A program made the position numbers and the translations under genes. A stretch of DNA of 23,210 nucleotides from CAZAPV01 sp964487195 (lineage in GTDB: Bacteria > Patescibacteriota > Patescibacteriia > SG8-24), in contig CAZAPV010000010.1 in NCBI GenBank assembly GCA_964487195.1, forward strand, positions 1 through 23,210, written 5' to 3'. Positions 6,717 to 13,629 of the stretch are shown here, piece by piece (position 1 is the stretch's first letter; each line of letters starts with the position of its first letter). The notes under the pieces were generated by a model. The model was not told the origin of the DNA and made no database searches. It saw only the letters and a list, made by a program, of their open reading frames with translations.

Positions 6717-6995
6717 ATGCTCATTACCGCAGAAGGACGGATCGCGCTCACGGAAGAGGATCTCTGCGCCGGTCATTGGCCCGGCGTGAAGGATCCGCCG
6801 TGGCGCATCCAAGGCGCGCTGCTCGGCGAGCTCAATGAAATCGCCGAAAGCCGCGGCATCGACCCGATCGAGGCGGCGCTCGATGGCGAGATCATCGACG
6901 ACGGCGAATCCGTTCCCGTCGTCATCCGCGCCGAGGACACCCGACTCGTCCCGCGCGGCATCTTCATCCGCTACTACGCGGAACCGGCCCTCTAA
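6717..6995 (+). CDS. uncharacterised protein, 92 aa
   Basis: Starts at ATG 6717, seven bases after a consensus AGGAGG (6704-6709), with its own strong promoter. The product is acidic and soluble: MLITAEGRIALTEEDL at the N-terminus, a central helix-like stretch (GALLGELNEIAESRGIDPIE) and an all-beta-looking C-terminus ending RGIFIRYYAEPAL. No signal peptide, membrane segment, Cys pair or known catalytic motif is visible. I do not recognise the family. It follows PNP without a terminator, so the two may be read together as well as separately. Promoter, SD and terminator together make it a convincing gene; the function is open. Confidence 0.75.
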   Translation: MLITAEGRIALTEEDLCAGHWPGVKDPPWRIQGALLGELNEIAESRGIDPIEAALDGEIIDDGESVPVVIRAEDTRLVPRGIFIRYYAEPAL

Positions 6996-7016
6996 CCAGG
7001 GTCGGTTTTTATTTTT
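6983..7016 (+). terminator. intrinsic terminator overlapping the end of the 92-aa gene
   Basis: ACCGGCCCT (6983-6991) pairs with AGGGTCGGT (6998-7006) with one G-T pair, then TTTTTATTTTT. The stop codon TAA (6993-6995) lies in the loop and the last codons form the 5' arm. Confidence 0.8.
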
Positions 7017-7022
7017 GAAGAG

Positions 7023-7051
7023 TTGACCCCGCCGTCATTTTCCGCTACGGT
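7023..7051 (+). promoter_or_regulatory. promoter of the aminotransferase gene, probably leaderless
   Basis: -35 TTGACC (7023-7028), 17-base spacer, -10 TACGGT (7046-7051). Only nine bases lie between the -10 and ATG 7061, so the transcript should start at or within about three bases of the start codon. Confidence 0.7.
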
Positions 7052-7060
7052 GCGCTCACC

Positions 7061-8254
7061 ATGCGAAAACCGACCGTCAGCATGCGCGCAACGCGCGTCG
7101 TTCCTTCACCGATCAGAAAATACGTTCCATTGATCCGCGCGGCGGAAGCGCGAGGCATCGCGGTGCACAAACTGCACATCGGCGATCCGGATCTCGAACC
7201 GCCGCCGGCGTTTCTCCGCGCGATCCGGTCCTCGTACGGACCGACGATCCCCTACGCCCCGTCGGCCGGCCTGCCCGACCTCATCGCCGCCTGGACGCGC
7301 TACTACGCGCGGCTCGGCGTCTCGATCACGCCGTCGGACATCGTCACGACCGCGGGGTGCGCCGAAGCGATCCACATGGCGCTCATGGCGGTCGCCGATC
7401 CCGGCGACGAAGTGATCGTCTTCGAGCCGCTGTACACCGGCTTCAAGGTGTCGGCGCAGATGCACGGCGTCACGCTCGTCCCGGTCGACCTCTCGATCGC
7501 GGACGGATTCCGCCTCCCGCCGATCGCCGAGATCGAACGGCGCATCACCGCGAAGACGAAAGCGATCGTCGTGATCAACCCGGACAATCCCACCGGCAAG
7601 GCGTGGTCATGGGCGGAGCTCGAACGGATCATCGCGCTCGCCGAACGGGAGAACCTGTTCGTGATCGCGGACGAGACGTACCGCGAGATCGTCTTCGGCG
7701 CGTCGCCGTTGACCGCCTTGCGGATGCGCCCGTCCGGCAGCCACGTCATCGTGGTGGACAGCCTGTCCAAACGGTTCTCCGTCCCCGGCGCGCGGCTCGG
7801 CTGCGTCGCGAGTTTCAACGGAGCGGTGATGGACGCCGTGCTGAAATTCGCGATGGCGCGGCTCTCCGCGCCGACGCTCGAACAGCTCGCCGCGATCCCG
7901 CTGCTCGACGATCCGGCGGGATACACGGAGGAGATCGCGGCGGAGTACCGGAATCGCCGCGACGCCGTCGTCGCCGCGCTCCGGAAGATCGACGGCGTCG
8001 TCGCGAGCAAACCGGCCGGCGCGTTCTACGTCGTCGCCAAACTGCCGATCGACGACGCCGACCGGTTCGTCCGGTTCATGCTGACGAGCTTCAGCGTGAA
8101 CGGCGCCACCGCGTCGGTCACCCCGATGGCGGACTTCTACGTCACCCCGGGCAAGGGGCGAGACGAGGTCCGCATCGCGCTCGTCCGACCGGCCGCCGTG
8201 CTCAAAGAGGCGATCGCCGTGCTCGCCGCCGGCCTCAACGCCTACCACCGCTGA
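7061..8254 (+). CDS. class I/II PLP-dependent aminotransferase (fold type I)
   Basis: 397 aa, the usual length for aspartate aminotransferase-like enzymes. It transfers an amino group between an amino acid and a 2-oxo acid in the cytoplasm. PLP-site motifs: VTTAGCAEAIHMAL (95-108, phosphate loop), INPDNPTG (172-179, with the PLP-ring Asn N176), IADETY (D204, Y207), and SLSKRFSVPGARLG with the Schiff-base Lys K237 and R245. The substrate-carboxylate Arg region is VRIALVRP near the C-terminus. The amino acid specificity cannot be read; aspartate, alanine or aromatic substrates are possible. There is no Shine-Dalgarno before ATG 7061; a second Met at residue 8 is the only nearby alternative. Monocistronic, with its own promoter and terminator. 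Confidence 0.9.
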   Translation: MRKPTVSMRATRVVPSPIRKYVPLIRAAEARGIAVHKLHIGDPDLEPPPAFLRAIRSSYGPTIPYAPSAGLPDLIAAWTRYYARLGVSITPSDIVTTAGCAEAIHMALMAVADPGDEVIVFEPLYTGFKVSAQMHGVTLVPVDLSIADGFRLPPIAEIERRITAKTKAIVVINPDNPTGKAWSWAELERIIALAERENLFVIADETYREIVFGASPLTALRMRPSGSHVIVVDSLSKRFSVPGARLGCVASFNGAVMDAVLKFAMARLSAPTLEQLAAIPLLDDPAGYTEEIAAEYRNRRDAVVAALRKIDGVVASKPAGAFYVVAKLPIDDADRFVRFMLTSFSVNGATASVTPMADFYVTPGKGRDEVRIALVRPAAVLKEAIAVLAAGLNAYHR

Positions 8255-8259
8255 TCCTT

Positions 8260-8286
8260 AAAAGCCCGAGACTTCTCGGGCTTTTT
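8260..8286 (+). terminator. intrinsic terminator after the aminotransferase gene
   Basis: AAAAGCCCGAG (8260-8270) pairs with CTCGGGCTTTT (8275-8285), loop ACTT, ending in a T run. Confidence 0.92.
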
Positions 8287-8293
8287 CTTATTA

Positions 8294-8323
8294 TTGACGA
8301 GGATACCGTCGCCGTGCTACGGT
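8294..8323 (+). promoter_or_regulatory. promoter of the ABC exporter gene
   Basis: -35 TTGACG (8294-8299), 18-base spacer, extended -10 TGCTACGGT (-10 hexamer 8318-8323). Confidence 0.72.
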
Positions 8324-8358
8324 TGCCGGTCGCTCATTTCAACTGAAAGGAAACGATC

Positions 8359-10140
8359 GTGAAACGCATCAACGATCTCGATTGGCGGATGTTCGTCCGA
8401 CATTTCTCGCTGCTCATGCGGCCGTTTCGTTCGCTCGCCGTCAAGGCGGTCCTGTTCATCACGCTTCTCCAGCTCCTCGCGACGCTTGAACCGTTTTTCG
8501 TGAAGTCGATCATGGACGCGATCTTCGGCAACGACCGGTCGCACGGCGCGCTCCCGACGAAACTCTCGGTGATGTTCGCGGCGCTCGTCGTCGTCGGCCT
8601 GGTGCAGGTGCTGAGAAATCTGCGTCTTCTTGACGTCATGAACGCGATCGAGCACGACCTGCCGATCGCGTCCGGAAAGAAACTACTGCGTCTGCCGCTC
8701 GTCTACCACCAAACGGAAAATACCGGCCTGATCATCGGCAAGGTGGTGCGCGGCGTCGGCAAAACCATGGATCTCACTGCGGTACTGCTCTGGGAGATCG
8801 TCCCGCTCGTCATCCAGACGGTGATCACCGCGGCGATGATGCTCTGGTTCCGTTGGCAGGCGACGCTCGTGCTCGTGCCGATCGTGACGCTGTTCGCCTG
8901 GCAAACCGTGCGCGTGAAGATGAAGATGGCCGAACTGCGCATGCGCCGCCACGACCTCGATAACGTCGCGGACGAAATTCTCGGGCAGGCGGTGACGAAC
9001 GCGATGACCACGCAATCGTTCGTCCAGGAAAACCGCGAAATGGCCGCGGTCACGAGCGTGCGCGACGACGTTCTCGCGCTCGCCCGGCGGGAATTCCGCG
9101 CGTATGCGGTCTCCGATTTCTTTCGGAACGCCATCATCACGGCTGGACGGGTCGGCGTGGTCGCAGTCTGCGCCTACGCCGCGCTCGCCGGGACGATCAC
9201 CGTCGGCACGTTCACGTTTATCACCATGCTCGCGGAAAAAGTGTTCATCTCCTGCTACCGCATCGGCGCGATCTTCGACCGGATGATGGACACCGCCGAA
9301 CCGGTGAAACGGATGACCGCGATCTTCTCCGAACCGGACCTGGTCGCGGATCCGCCGTCGCCGACGGTGCCGTCTCGTTTCGCGGGCGCGATCGAATTCG
9401 CCGGCGTCGTCTACGCCTACAAAAACCGACGGGACGAAATGAAGGCGAAACCGGCGCTCCACGGCGTGTCGCTCGTCGTCGCCGCCGGAGAAACGCTGGG
9501 GATCGTCGGCGAATCGGGCGGCGGCAAAACGACGCTCGTGAAGCTGCTGATGCGGTTCGACGATCCCGATACCGGCGCCGTCCGCATCGACGGAATCGAT
9601 CTGCGCGACATGCGCCTCGGCGACTTTCGTCGGCAGATCGGCTACGTGCCGCAGGATGTGGAGATCTACGACGCCACCGTCGCCGAGAACATCGCGTACG
9701 GTCGGCCCGACGCGAGCCGCGAAGAGATCGAACGCGCTGCGCGCATCGCGAACGCGCACGATTTCATCGTCGGCCTCGAACGGGACTATGACACGGTCGT
9801 CGGCAACCGCGGCCTCCGGCTCTCCGGCGGCCAACGGCAGCGCATCGGCATCGCCCGCGCGGTGCTGCTTGATCCGCCGATCCTGGTGTTCGACGAAGCG
9901 ACGTCCCACGTGGACGTCGTCAGCGAACAAAAAATCCAGCGCGCGATCGAGGAGCTGCGGCGCGGTAAAACGGTGCTCGTCATCGCGCATCGGCTGTCGA
10001 CGATCCAGAACGCCGATCGGATCATCGTGATGGATGACGGCCTGATCAAGGAGGTCGGCAGCCACGGCGAGCTGATCCGCCAGGGCGGCCTCTACCGGCG
10101 GCTCGTCGCCCTTCAGACCCGCGTCGACGCGACGTTATAA
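8359..10140 (+). CDS. ABC exporter, fused membrane and ATPase domains (MsbA/ABCB half-transporter type)
   Basis: 593 aa. GTG start at 8359 behind AAAGGA (8346-8351). Residues ~1-325 form the six-helix exporter domain (hydrophobic stretches near 28-48, 70-86, 143-163, 167-185, 258-280, 283-300). The ATPase domain ~345-590 is complete: Walker A GESGGGKT (384-391), Q-loop Q432, signature LSGGQ (488-492), Walker B ILVFDEA (508-514, E513) and H-loop H544. It should work as a homodimer exporting a lipid, peptide or drug. The substrate is not readable, and no peptidase C39 domain is present that would mark a bacteriocin exporter. One short insertion (YKNRRDEMKAKPAL, 354-367) precedes the Walker A. 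Monocistronic. Confidence 0.9.
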   Translation: MKRINDLDWRMFVRHFSLLMRPFRSLAVKAVLFITLLQLLATLEPFFVKSIMDAIFGNDRSHGALPTKLSVMFAALVVVGLVQVLRNLRLLDVMNAIEHDLPIASGKKLLRLPLVYHQTENTGLIIGKVVRGVGKTMDLTAVLLWEIVPLVIQTVITAAMMLWFRWQATLVLVPIVTLFAWQTVRVKMKMAELRMRRHDLDNVADEILGQAVTNAMTTQSFVQENREMAAVTSVRDDVLALARREFRAYAVSDFFRNAIITAGRVGVVAVCAYAALAGTITVGTFTFITMLAEKVFISCYRIGAIFDRMMDTAEPVKRMTAIFSEPDLVADPPSPTVPSRFAGAIEFAGVVYAYKNRRDEMKAKPALHGVSLVVAAGETLGIVGESGGGKTTLVKLLMRFDDPDTGAVRIDGIDLRDMRLGDFRRQIGYVPQDVEIYDATVAENIAYGRPDASREEIERAARIANAHDFIVGLERDYDTVVGNRGLRLSGGQRQRIGIARAVLLDPPILVFDEATSHVDVVSEQKIQRAIEELRRGKTVLVIAHRLSTIQNADRIIVMDDGLIKEVGSHGELIRQGGLYRRLVALQTRVDATL

Positions 10141-10152
10141 CGCTCATTCCTC

Positions 10153-10177
10153 AAAGCCCCGTCTAACGGGGCTTTTT
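10153..10177 (+). terminator. intrinsic terminator after the ABC exporter gene
   Basis: AGCCCCGT (10155-10162) pairs with ACGGGGCT (10166-10173), loop CTA, followed by TTTT. Confidence 0.9.
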
Positions 10178-10189
10178 ATGTAACCCCTC

Positions 10190-10218
10190 TTGACAACCTG
10201 CGCATTATCAGCTATAGT
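10190..10218 (+). promoter_or_regulatory. strong sigma70-type promoter of the helicase gene
   Basis: Perfect -35 TTGACA (10190-10195), 17-base spacer, -10 TATAGT (10213-10218). This is among the best matches to consensus in the window. Transcription should begin near 10225. Confidence 0.85.
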
Positions 10219-10224
10219 GAGACG

Positions 10225-10307
10225 TAATTTCACTATGCCTTTACGGGCACTGTGACTCGCCTCATGTGACTGCCCTGCTGACCCATGACGGAAGGGTCAC
10301 GCATTGT
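10225..10307 (+). promoter_or_regulatory. structured 5' leader of the DEAD-box helicase mRNA
   Basis: A leader of about 83 bases, the longest in the window. GTGAC occurs at 10252 and 10266 and its complement GTCAC at 10296 and 10310, both pairs 14 bases apart, so two nested stems are possible; the outer one takes in the last base of the start codon. A competing stem is TGACCC (10279-10284) with GGGTCA (10294-10299). A six-codon open frame (MPLRAL) starts at ATG 10234. Long leaders are common on cold-induced helicases; regulation here is inferred. Confidence 0.4.
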
Positions 10308-11651
10308 ATGTCACAACACGAACAAGAATCTTCGGGTTTCGACGGACTCGGCATCGCGCCGCGCCTGCTTGAGATCATCGACTATCTCGGGTTCAAAGTC
10401 CCGACGCCTATTCAGCGCAAAGCGATCCCGGTCGCCGTCGAAGGAAAAGACGTGATCGGCATCGCACAGACCGGCACCGGCAAAACGCTGGCGTTCGGCG
10501 TTCCGATGCTCCAGCGCCTCGCGCAAACCAAGGGGCGCGGTTTGGTGATCCTGCCGACGCGCGAACTCGCGCTGCAGGTGGACGAAATGCTGCAAAAAGT
10601 CGGCCGTCCGTTTAGTCTGCGCACCGCGGTGATCATCGGTGGCGCGTCGATGAACCGGCAGCTGGACATGCTCCGGAAGAATCCGCACGTCATCATCGCG
10701 ACACCCGGCCGCCTGATCGATCACCTGGACCAGCGAACCGTCGCGCTCCATGACGTCCGCGTGCTCGTCCTCGACGAAGCCGACCGGATGCTCGACATGG
10801 GATTCGCCCCACAGATCAAGCGGATTCTCCAGAGCGTCCCCGCCGAACGGCAGACGATGCTGTTTTCGGCGACGATGCCGGACGACATCGTTGCGATCGC
10901 GAATCGCTACATGAAACTTCCGGTGCGCATCGAGATCGCGCGCGCCGGCACCGCCGCCGAGCTCGTCACGCAGGAGCTGTTCGTCGTCAGAAAAGAAGAC
11001 AAACTCCGGCTGCTCGAGAAGATGCTCGAAGAGCACCGCGGCGCGATCCTGGTGTTCTCCCGCACGAAGTTCGGCGCGAAAAAAATCGTCCGCGTCGTCA
11101 AAACGATGGGCCACGCCGCGGCGGAGATCCACTCGGATCGGTCGCTCGCGCAGCGCCGCGAGGCGCTCGACGGCTTCAAGTCCGGCAAGTACCGCGTGCT
11201 CGTCGCGACCGACATCGCCGCGCGCGGCATCGACGTCACGGGGATCGCCGCGGTGATCAACTACGACGTTCCTGAAAACGCCGAGGACTACGTCCACCGC
11301 ATCGGCCGCACCGGCCGCGCCGGCCACACCGGCCACGCGATCACGTTCGCCTCTCCGGACCAGGGCGACGAAGTGCGCGCGATCGAAAAACTGACGCGCA
11401 TCCAACTCCCGATCTCCAAACTCCCCGACCTCCCGCCTGACCGCCCGCGCCCGCCGATGATGCCGGAGGACCGTCGGCACGGTGGGCCCGCCCGCCATCA
11501 TGGCGGCGGATCCGCCCGCCCGTTCGGCGGACCTGCCCGACACCAGGGCGGCCATCCCTCCCGCGGCGGCGGACGCCCCGGACCGCGCCGCGATCACGGC
11601 GGCCGCAACAAATCCGGCCACGCGACGAAAAAGTTTTACTTCAAGGACTGA
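10308..11651 (+). CDS. DEAD-box ATP-dependent RNA helicase (RhlE-like) with RGG-type tail
   Basis: 447 aa from ATG 10308; an in-frame GTG at 10266 would add 14 residues with no SD and no family match. It unwinds or remodels RNA. Motifs in order: Q motif FDGLGI...PTPIQ (11-36), motif I AQTGTGKT (53-60), Ia PTRELA (83-88), Ib TPGR (132-135), II DEAD (156-159), III SAT (187-189), IV ILVFSRT (247-253), V ARGIDV (305-310), VI HRIGRTGR (330-337). Residues ~377-440 are a low-complexity tail rich in Gly, Arg, His and Pro, likely for unspecific RNA binding. The tail ends KKFYFKD. Such proteins serve ribosome assembly and mRNA decay at low temperature. The nearest SD-like AAGG is 12 bases away, longer than normal. 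Confidence 0.93.
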   Translation: MSQHEQESSGFDGLGIAPRLLEIIDYLGFKVPTPIQRKAIPVAVEGKDVIGIAQTGTGKTLAFGVPMLQRLAQTKGRGLVILPTRELALQVDEMLQKVGRPFSLRTAVIIGGASMNRQLDMLRKNPHVIIATPGRLIDHLDQRTVALHDVRVLVLDEADRMLDMGFAPQIKRILQSVPAERQTMLFSATMPDDIVAIANRYMKLPVRIEIARAGTAAELVTQELFVVRKEDKLRLLEKMLEEHRGAILVFSRTKFGAKKIVRVVKTMGHAAAEIHSDRSLAQRREALDGFKSGKYRVLVATDIAARGIDVTGIAAVINYDVPENAEDYVHRIGRTGRAGHTGHAITFASPDQGDEVRAIEKLTRIQLPISKLPDLPPDRPRPPMMPEDRRHGGPARHHGGGSARPFGGPARHQGGHPSRGGGRPGPRRDHGGRNKSGHATKKFYFKD

Positions 11652-11659
11652 TCCGAACG

Positions 11660-11686
11660 AAAAAAGACCCGAGCACCGGGTCTTTT
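11660..11686. terminator. bidirectional intrinsic terminator
   Basis: AAGACCC (11664-11670) pairs with GGGTCTT (11678-11684). An A run on the left and TCTTTT on the right let it serve both the helicase gene (+) and the converging second EEP gene (-). Confidence 0.85.
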
Positions 11687-11687
11687 G

Positions 11688-12908
11688 TTATTTGACGACG
11701 AACTTCACCGCGATCCCGTAGTGATCCGACAGATTTGTCGCGACCGGCGCGCCGTCGTACCCTTTGATGGTGACGACGTCGTCGAAGACGTTGATGGCGA
11801 ACACCGGGGCGAGCGTCGAACCGCCGGGCGGATCGCGCACCAGGACGTGGTCGAGCAGAAAGCTGGACGACACCGACCGGAGCGTGTTGCCGGCGCAGGA
11901 GCTGCACAGCGGCGGATCGGCGGCGATGCCGGGGCTCGTGAAACCGAGCCGCACCGCCTCCTCCCACGCGCCTTCGGAAACCTCCTGCGCTTTCGCATTC
12001 GCGGTCCCGAAATTCATGTCCCCGAGAAACAGCATCGGACGGTTGCCGGCGCGCTCCGCGAGCCGGCGCGACACGATGCGCAGCTGTCCGATCTGCTCTT
12101 CGGTCCAGTCGCGGAACTCCGCATGGCTCGGCGGCACCGGCTGGAGCGTGGAAAGATGCGCGCACGCGACCTCGATCGGTTCGCTCCCGTAGCCGTCGAT
12201 CGTCGCGAACAGCGCCACGCGATTGGCGTCGGACGATGGAAGCGGAATCACCTCGGTGTTGCGGAGCGGCTTGCGCGACGCGAGGATCACGCCGTTCCTC
12301 CCCTCGTACACGAGGGACGCGCCGCGGCCGCTCGTCACGCAGGTATCCACGATCTGATCCGCGGACTGCCCGACGCACGCCGCGAGGCAGCGCAGGCATT
12401 CCTTCGACCGGATATACAGATCGAGCCCTTCGCGCTCGCAATGCTCCTCGGCGCACACGGTGACCATTTCGGTCGGCACGTCCGCACAGGATGTCCTGAC
12501 GCACCGTTCGAGCGGCGCGATCTCGTCGGCGGTGCAGCGGTCGCCCGGGACCCCTTTCGCGACCGCCCGCTTGTCGACGAGCACGTGATCGGCCGGCAGG
12601 TGCATCGCGGCGATCACCGCGTCCTTCGCGGCATCGGGCCACACCTCCTCGAGACAGAGCGCGTCGAATTGAAGCTGCGCGACGCTCTTCGCGACGTACG
12701 GAACGCGCGGCGTCGCGAGCGGATTCATCCCCGGCGCGAGCGCGGCGTTATACGTGACCGCGACGAATGTGGCGTTCTCCGCCTTCGGCACGTCCGCCGC
12801 CGGCACGAAATGCACGGACGGCTGTTCGATCTTCCGACACCGCCGTACGACGCCGACCGCGACGAGCGCGGCGAGCACAAGCACGGCGAAACCGTTTTTC
12901 CGATCCAT
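11688..12908 (-). CDS. second exported endonuclease/exonuclease/phosphatase family protein with Cys-rich insertion
   Basis: 406 aa from ATG 12908, SD AGGAG upstream. Unlike its paralogue at 1655-2914 it begins with a signal-anchor-like helix (NGFAVLVLAALVAVGVV, 5-21) followed by RRCRK and no proper lipobox, so it may be membrane-tethered by this helix. EEP motifs: TYNAA (N54), LEEV (E88), CAHLS (H251), GDMN (D297, N299), LDHVL (D353, H354) and SDHYG (D395, H396). Cys 125, 136, 141, 152, 157, 171, 174 and 190 have exactly the spacing of the paralogue, and CSSC (335-338) matches its distal CxxC. Catalysis on a phosphodiester outside the cell is likely; the substrate is unknown. The upstream gene on this strand has no terminator, so partial co-transcription is possible. 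Confidence 0.83.
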   Translation of the reverse strand: MDRKNGFAVLVLAALVAVGVVRRCRKIEQPSVHFVPAADVPKAENATFVAVTYNAALAPGMNPLATPRVPYVAKSVAQLQFDALCLEEVWPDAAKDAVIAAMHLPADHVLVDKRAVAKGVPGDRCTADEIAPLERCVRTSCADVPTEMVTVCAEEHCEREGLDLYIRSKECLRCLAACVGQSADQIVDTCVTSGRGASLVYEGRNGVILASRKPLRNTEVIPLPSSDANRVALFATIDGYGSEPIEVACAHLSTLQPVPPSHAEFRDWTEEQIGQLRIVSRRLAERAGNRPMLFLGDMNFGTANAKAQEVSEGAWEEAVRLGFTSPGIAADPPLCSSCAGNTLRSVSSSFLLDHVLVRDPPGGSTLAPVFAINVFDDVVTIKGYDGAPVATNLSDHYGIAVKFVVK

Positions 12909-12947
12909 TGCATCGCTCCTTTCGCATGCTCGAAAGAACGTGCGGGC

Positions 12948-12976
12948 AGCGTAGCGCAGCGGCCCGCTTTCGACAA
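12948..12976 (-). promoter_or_regulatory. promoter of the second EEP gene
   Basis: Minus strand: -35 TTGTCG (12976-12971), 17-base spacer, -10 TACGCT (12953-12948), close behind the stop of the preceding gene at 12978. Confidence 0.6.
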
Positions 12977-12977
12977 C

Positions 12978-13553
12978 TCATTCTTTCGCCGACGGCCTGG
13001 CCGGGCGGCGCCACACGATCTTCTTGTGCCGCGACCGGCGGCGGAAGAGCGGCGCCGCCCTGACGAACGACAGGCACGCGCCGGCGCCGAACGCGCCGCT
13101 CGCCGCGAGCGCGGGATACGGCGACGGCGGTTTTTTCGGAAGCACTTCGATCAGAAAATCCTCGGGTTCGTGGATCGTTTTCGGGTCGGCCGCGAACGCG
13201 AAATCGACGAAAATCTCGTACAATCCCGGCGCCCTGAACGCGTACGGGAAATCCAGCGCGCCGCCGCGCACCGGCACGCCGCGCCACTCGAAAAGGAAAT
13301 CGCGACGATCACCGGCTGCCGTGAATCTGGCGATACGCACGCGCGCGACGATGTTCTCCGTGATGAGCGCGTCCTTGGCGAGGTCACCGAAGGAGAGCAC
13401 GAACGACACCTTTTCTCCCGCGCGCGGCGTGAGCGGCGCGCGCGAAAGTGCGACCGCGTAGCGTCCATCGACGATATGGGTGTCTCCGCCGTGCGCGGCG
13501 ACGGACGACGCGCACAGCGCGGCGAGCATGACTGCGGCAAAAACCTTCTTCAT
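12978..13553 (-). CDS. exported protein with a YtkA-like beta-sandwich and C-terminal membrane helix
   Basis: 191 aa from ATG 13553. Residues 1-20 are a signal peptide (KKVFAAVMLAALCASSVAA), so mature HGGDTH lies outside. Residues ~24-138 alternate short strands (YAVALSRAPLTPRAGEKVSF, RVRIARFTA, FPYAFRAPGLYEIFVDFAF). This resembles the YtkA/FixH type of Ig-like domain often linked to metal or membrane stress; the match is by look only. A Pro-rich hinge (KKPPSPYP) leads to a short hydrophobic helix (~147-164) and a strongly basic tail (RRRSRHKK). The upstream Met codons (13562, 13565) have no better support. ATG 13553 lies seven bases after TATGAT (13566-13561), so it may be leaderless. Divergent from the decarboxylase gene. 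Confidence 0.65.
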   Translation of the reverse strand: MKKVFAAVMLAALCASSVAAHGGDTHIVDGRYAVALSRAPLTPRAGEKVSFVLSFGDLAKDALITENIVARVRIARFTAAGDRRDFLFEWRGVPVRGGALDFPYAFRAPGLYEIFVDFAFAADPKTIHEPEDFLIEVLPKKPPSPYPALAASGAFGAGACLSFVRAAPLFRRRSRHKKIVWRRPARPSAKE

Positions 13554-13577
13554 GCCGTGCATCATAGCAAAAAATTC

Positions 13578-13608
13578 TTGACAAAACGATCTTCTGGCGT
13601 GGTATACT
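13578..13608 (+). promoter_or_regulatory. promoter of the SpeA-like decarboxylase gene
   Basis: -35 TTGACA (13578-13583) and -10 TATACT (13603-13608) with a long 19-base spacer. The leader before ATG 13630 is about 15 bases and has no SD. The divergent YtkA-like gene's -10 (TATGAT, 13566-13561) lies 12 bases from this -35. Confidence 0.65.
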
Positions 13609-13629
13609 CCACGCAAGACGTTCCCAAAA

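Noticed and set aside
8683..10065. 460-residue minus-strand open frame opposite the ABC exporter
   Set aside because: The exporter has complete domain motifs on the other strand; this frame is an Asp/His/Arg-rich shadow with no SD.
11482..11620. Gly/Arg/His repeat at the end of the helicase gene considered as a DNA repeat element
   Set aside because: It is an in-frame low-complexity RNA-binding tail common in this protein family, not a mobile or regulatory repeat.
10311..11621. 436-residue minus-strand open frame opposite the helicase
   Set aside because: All DEAD-box motifs are on the plus strand; no promoter or SD serves this frame.
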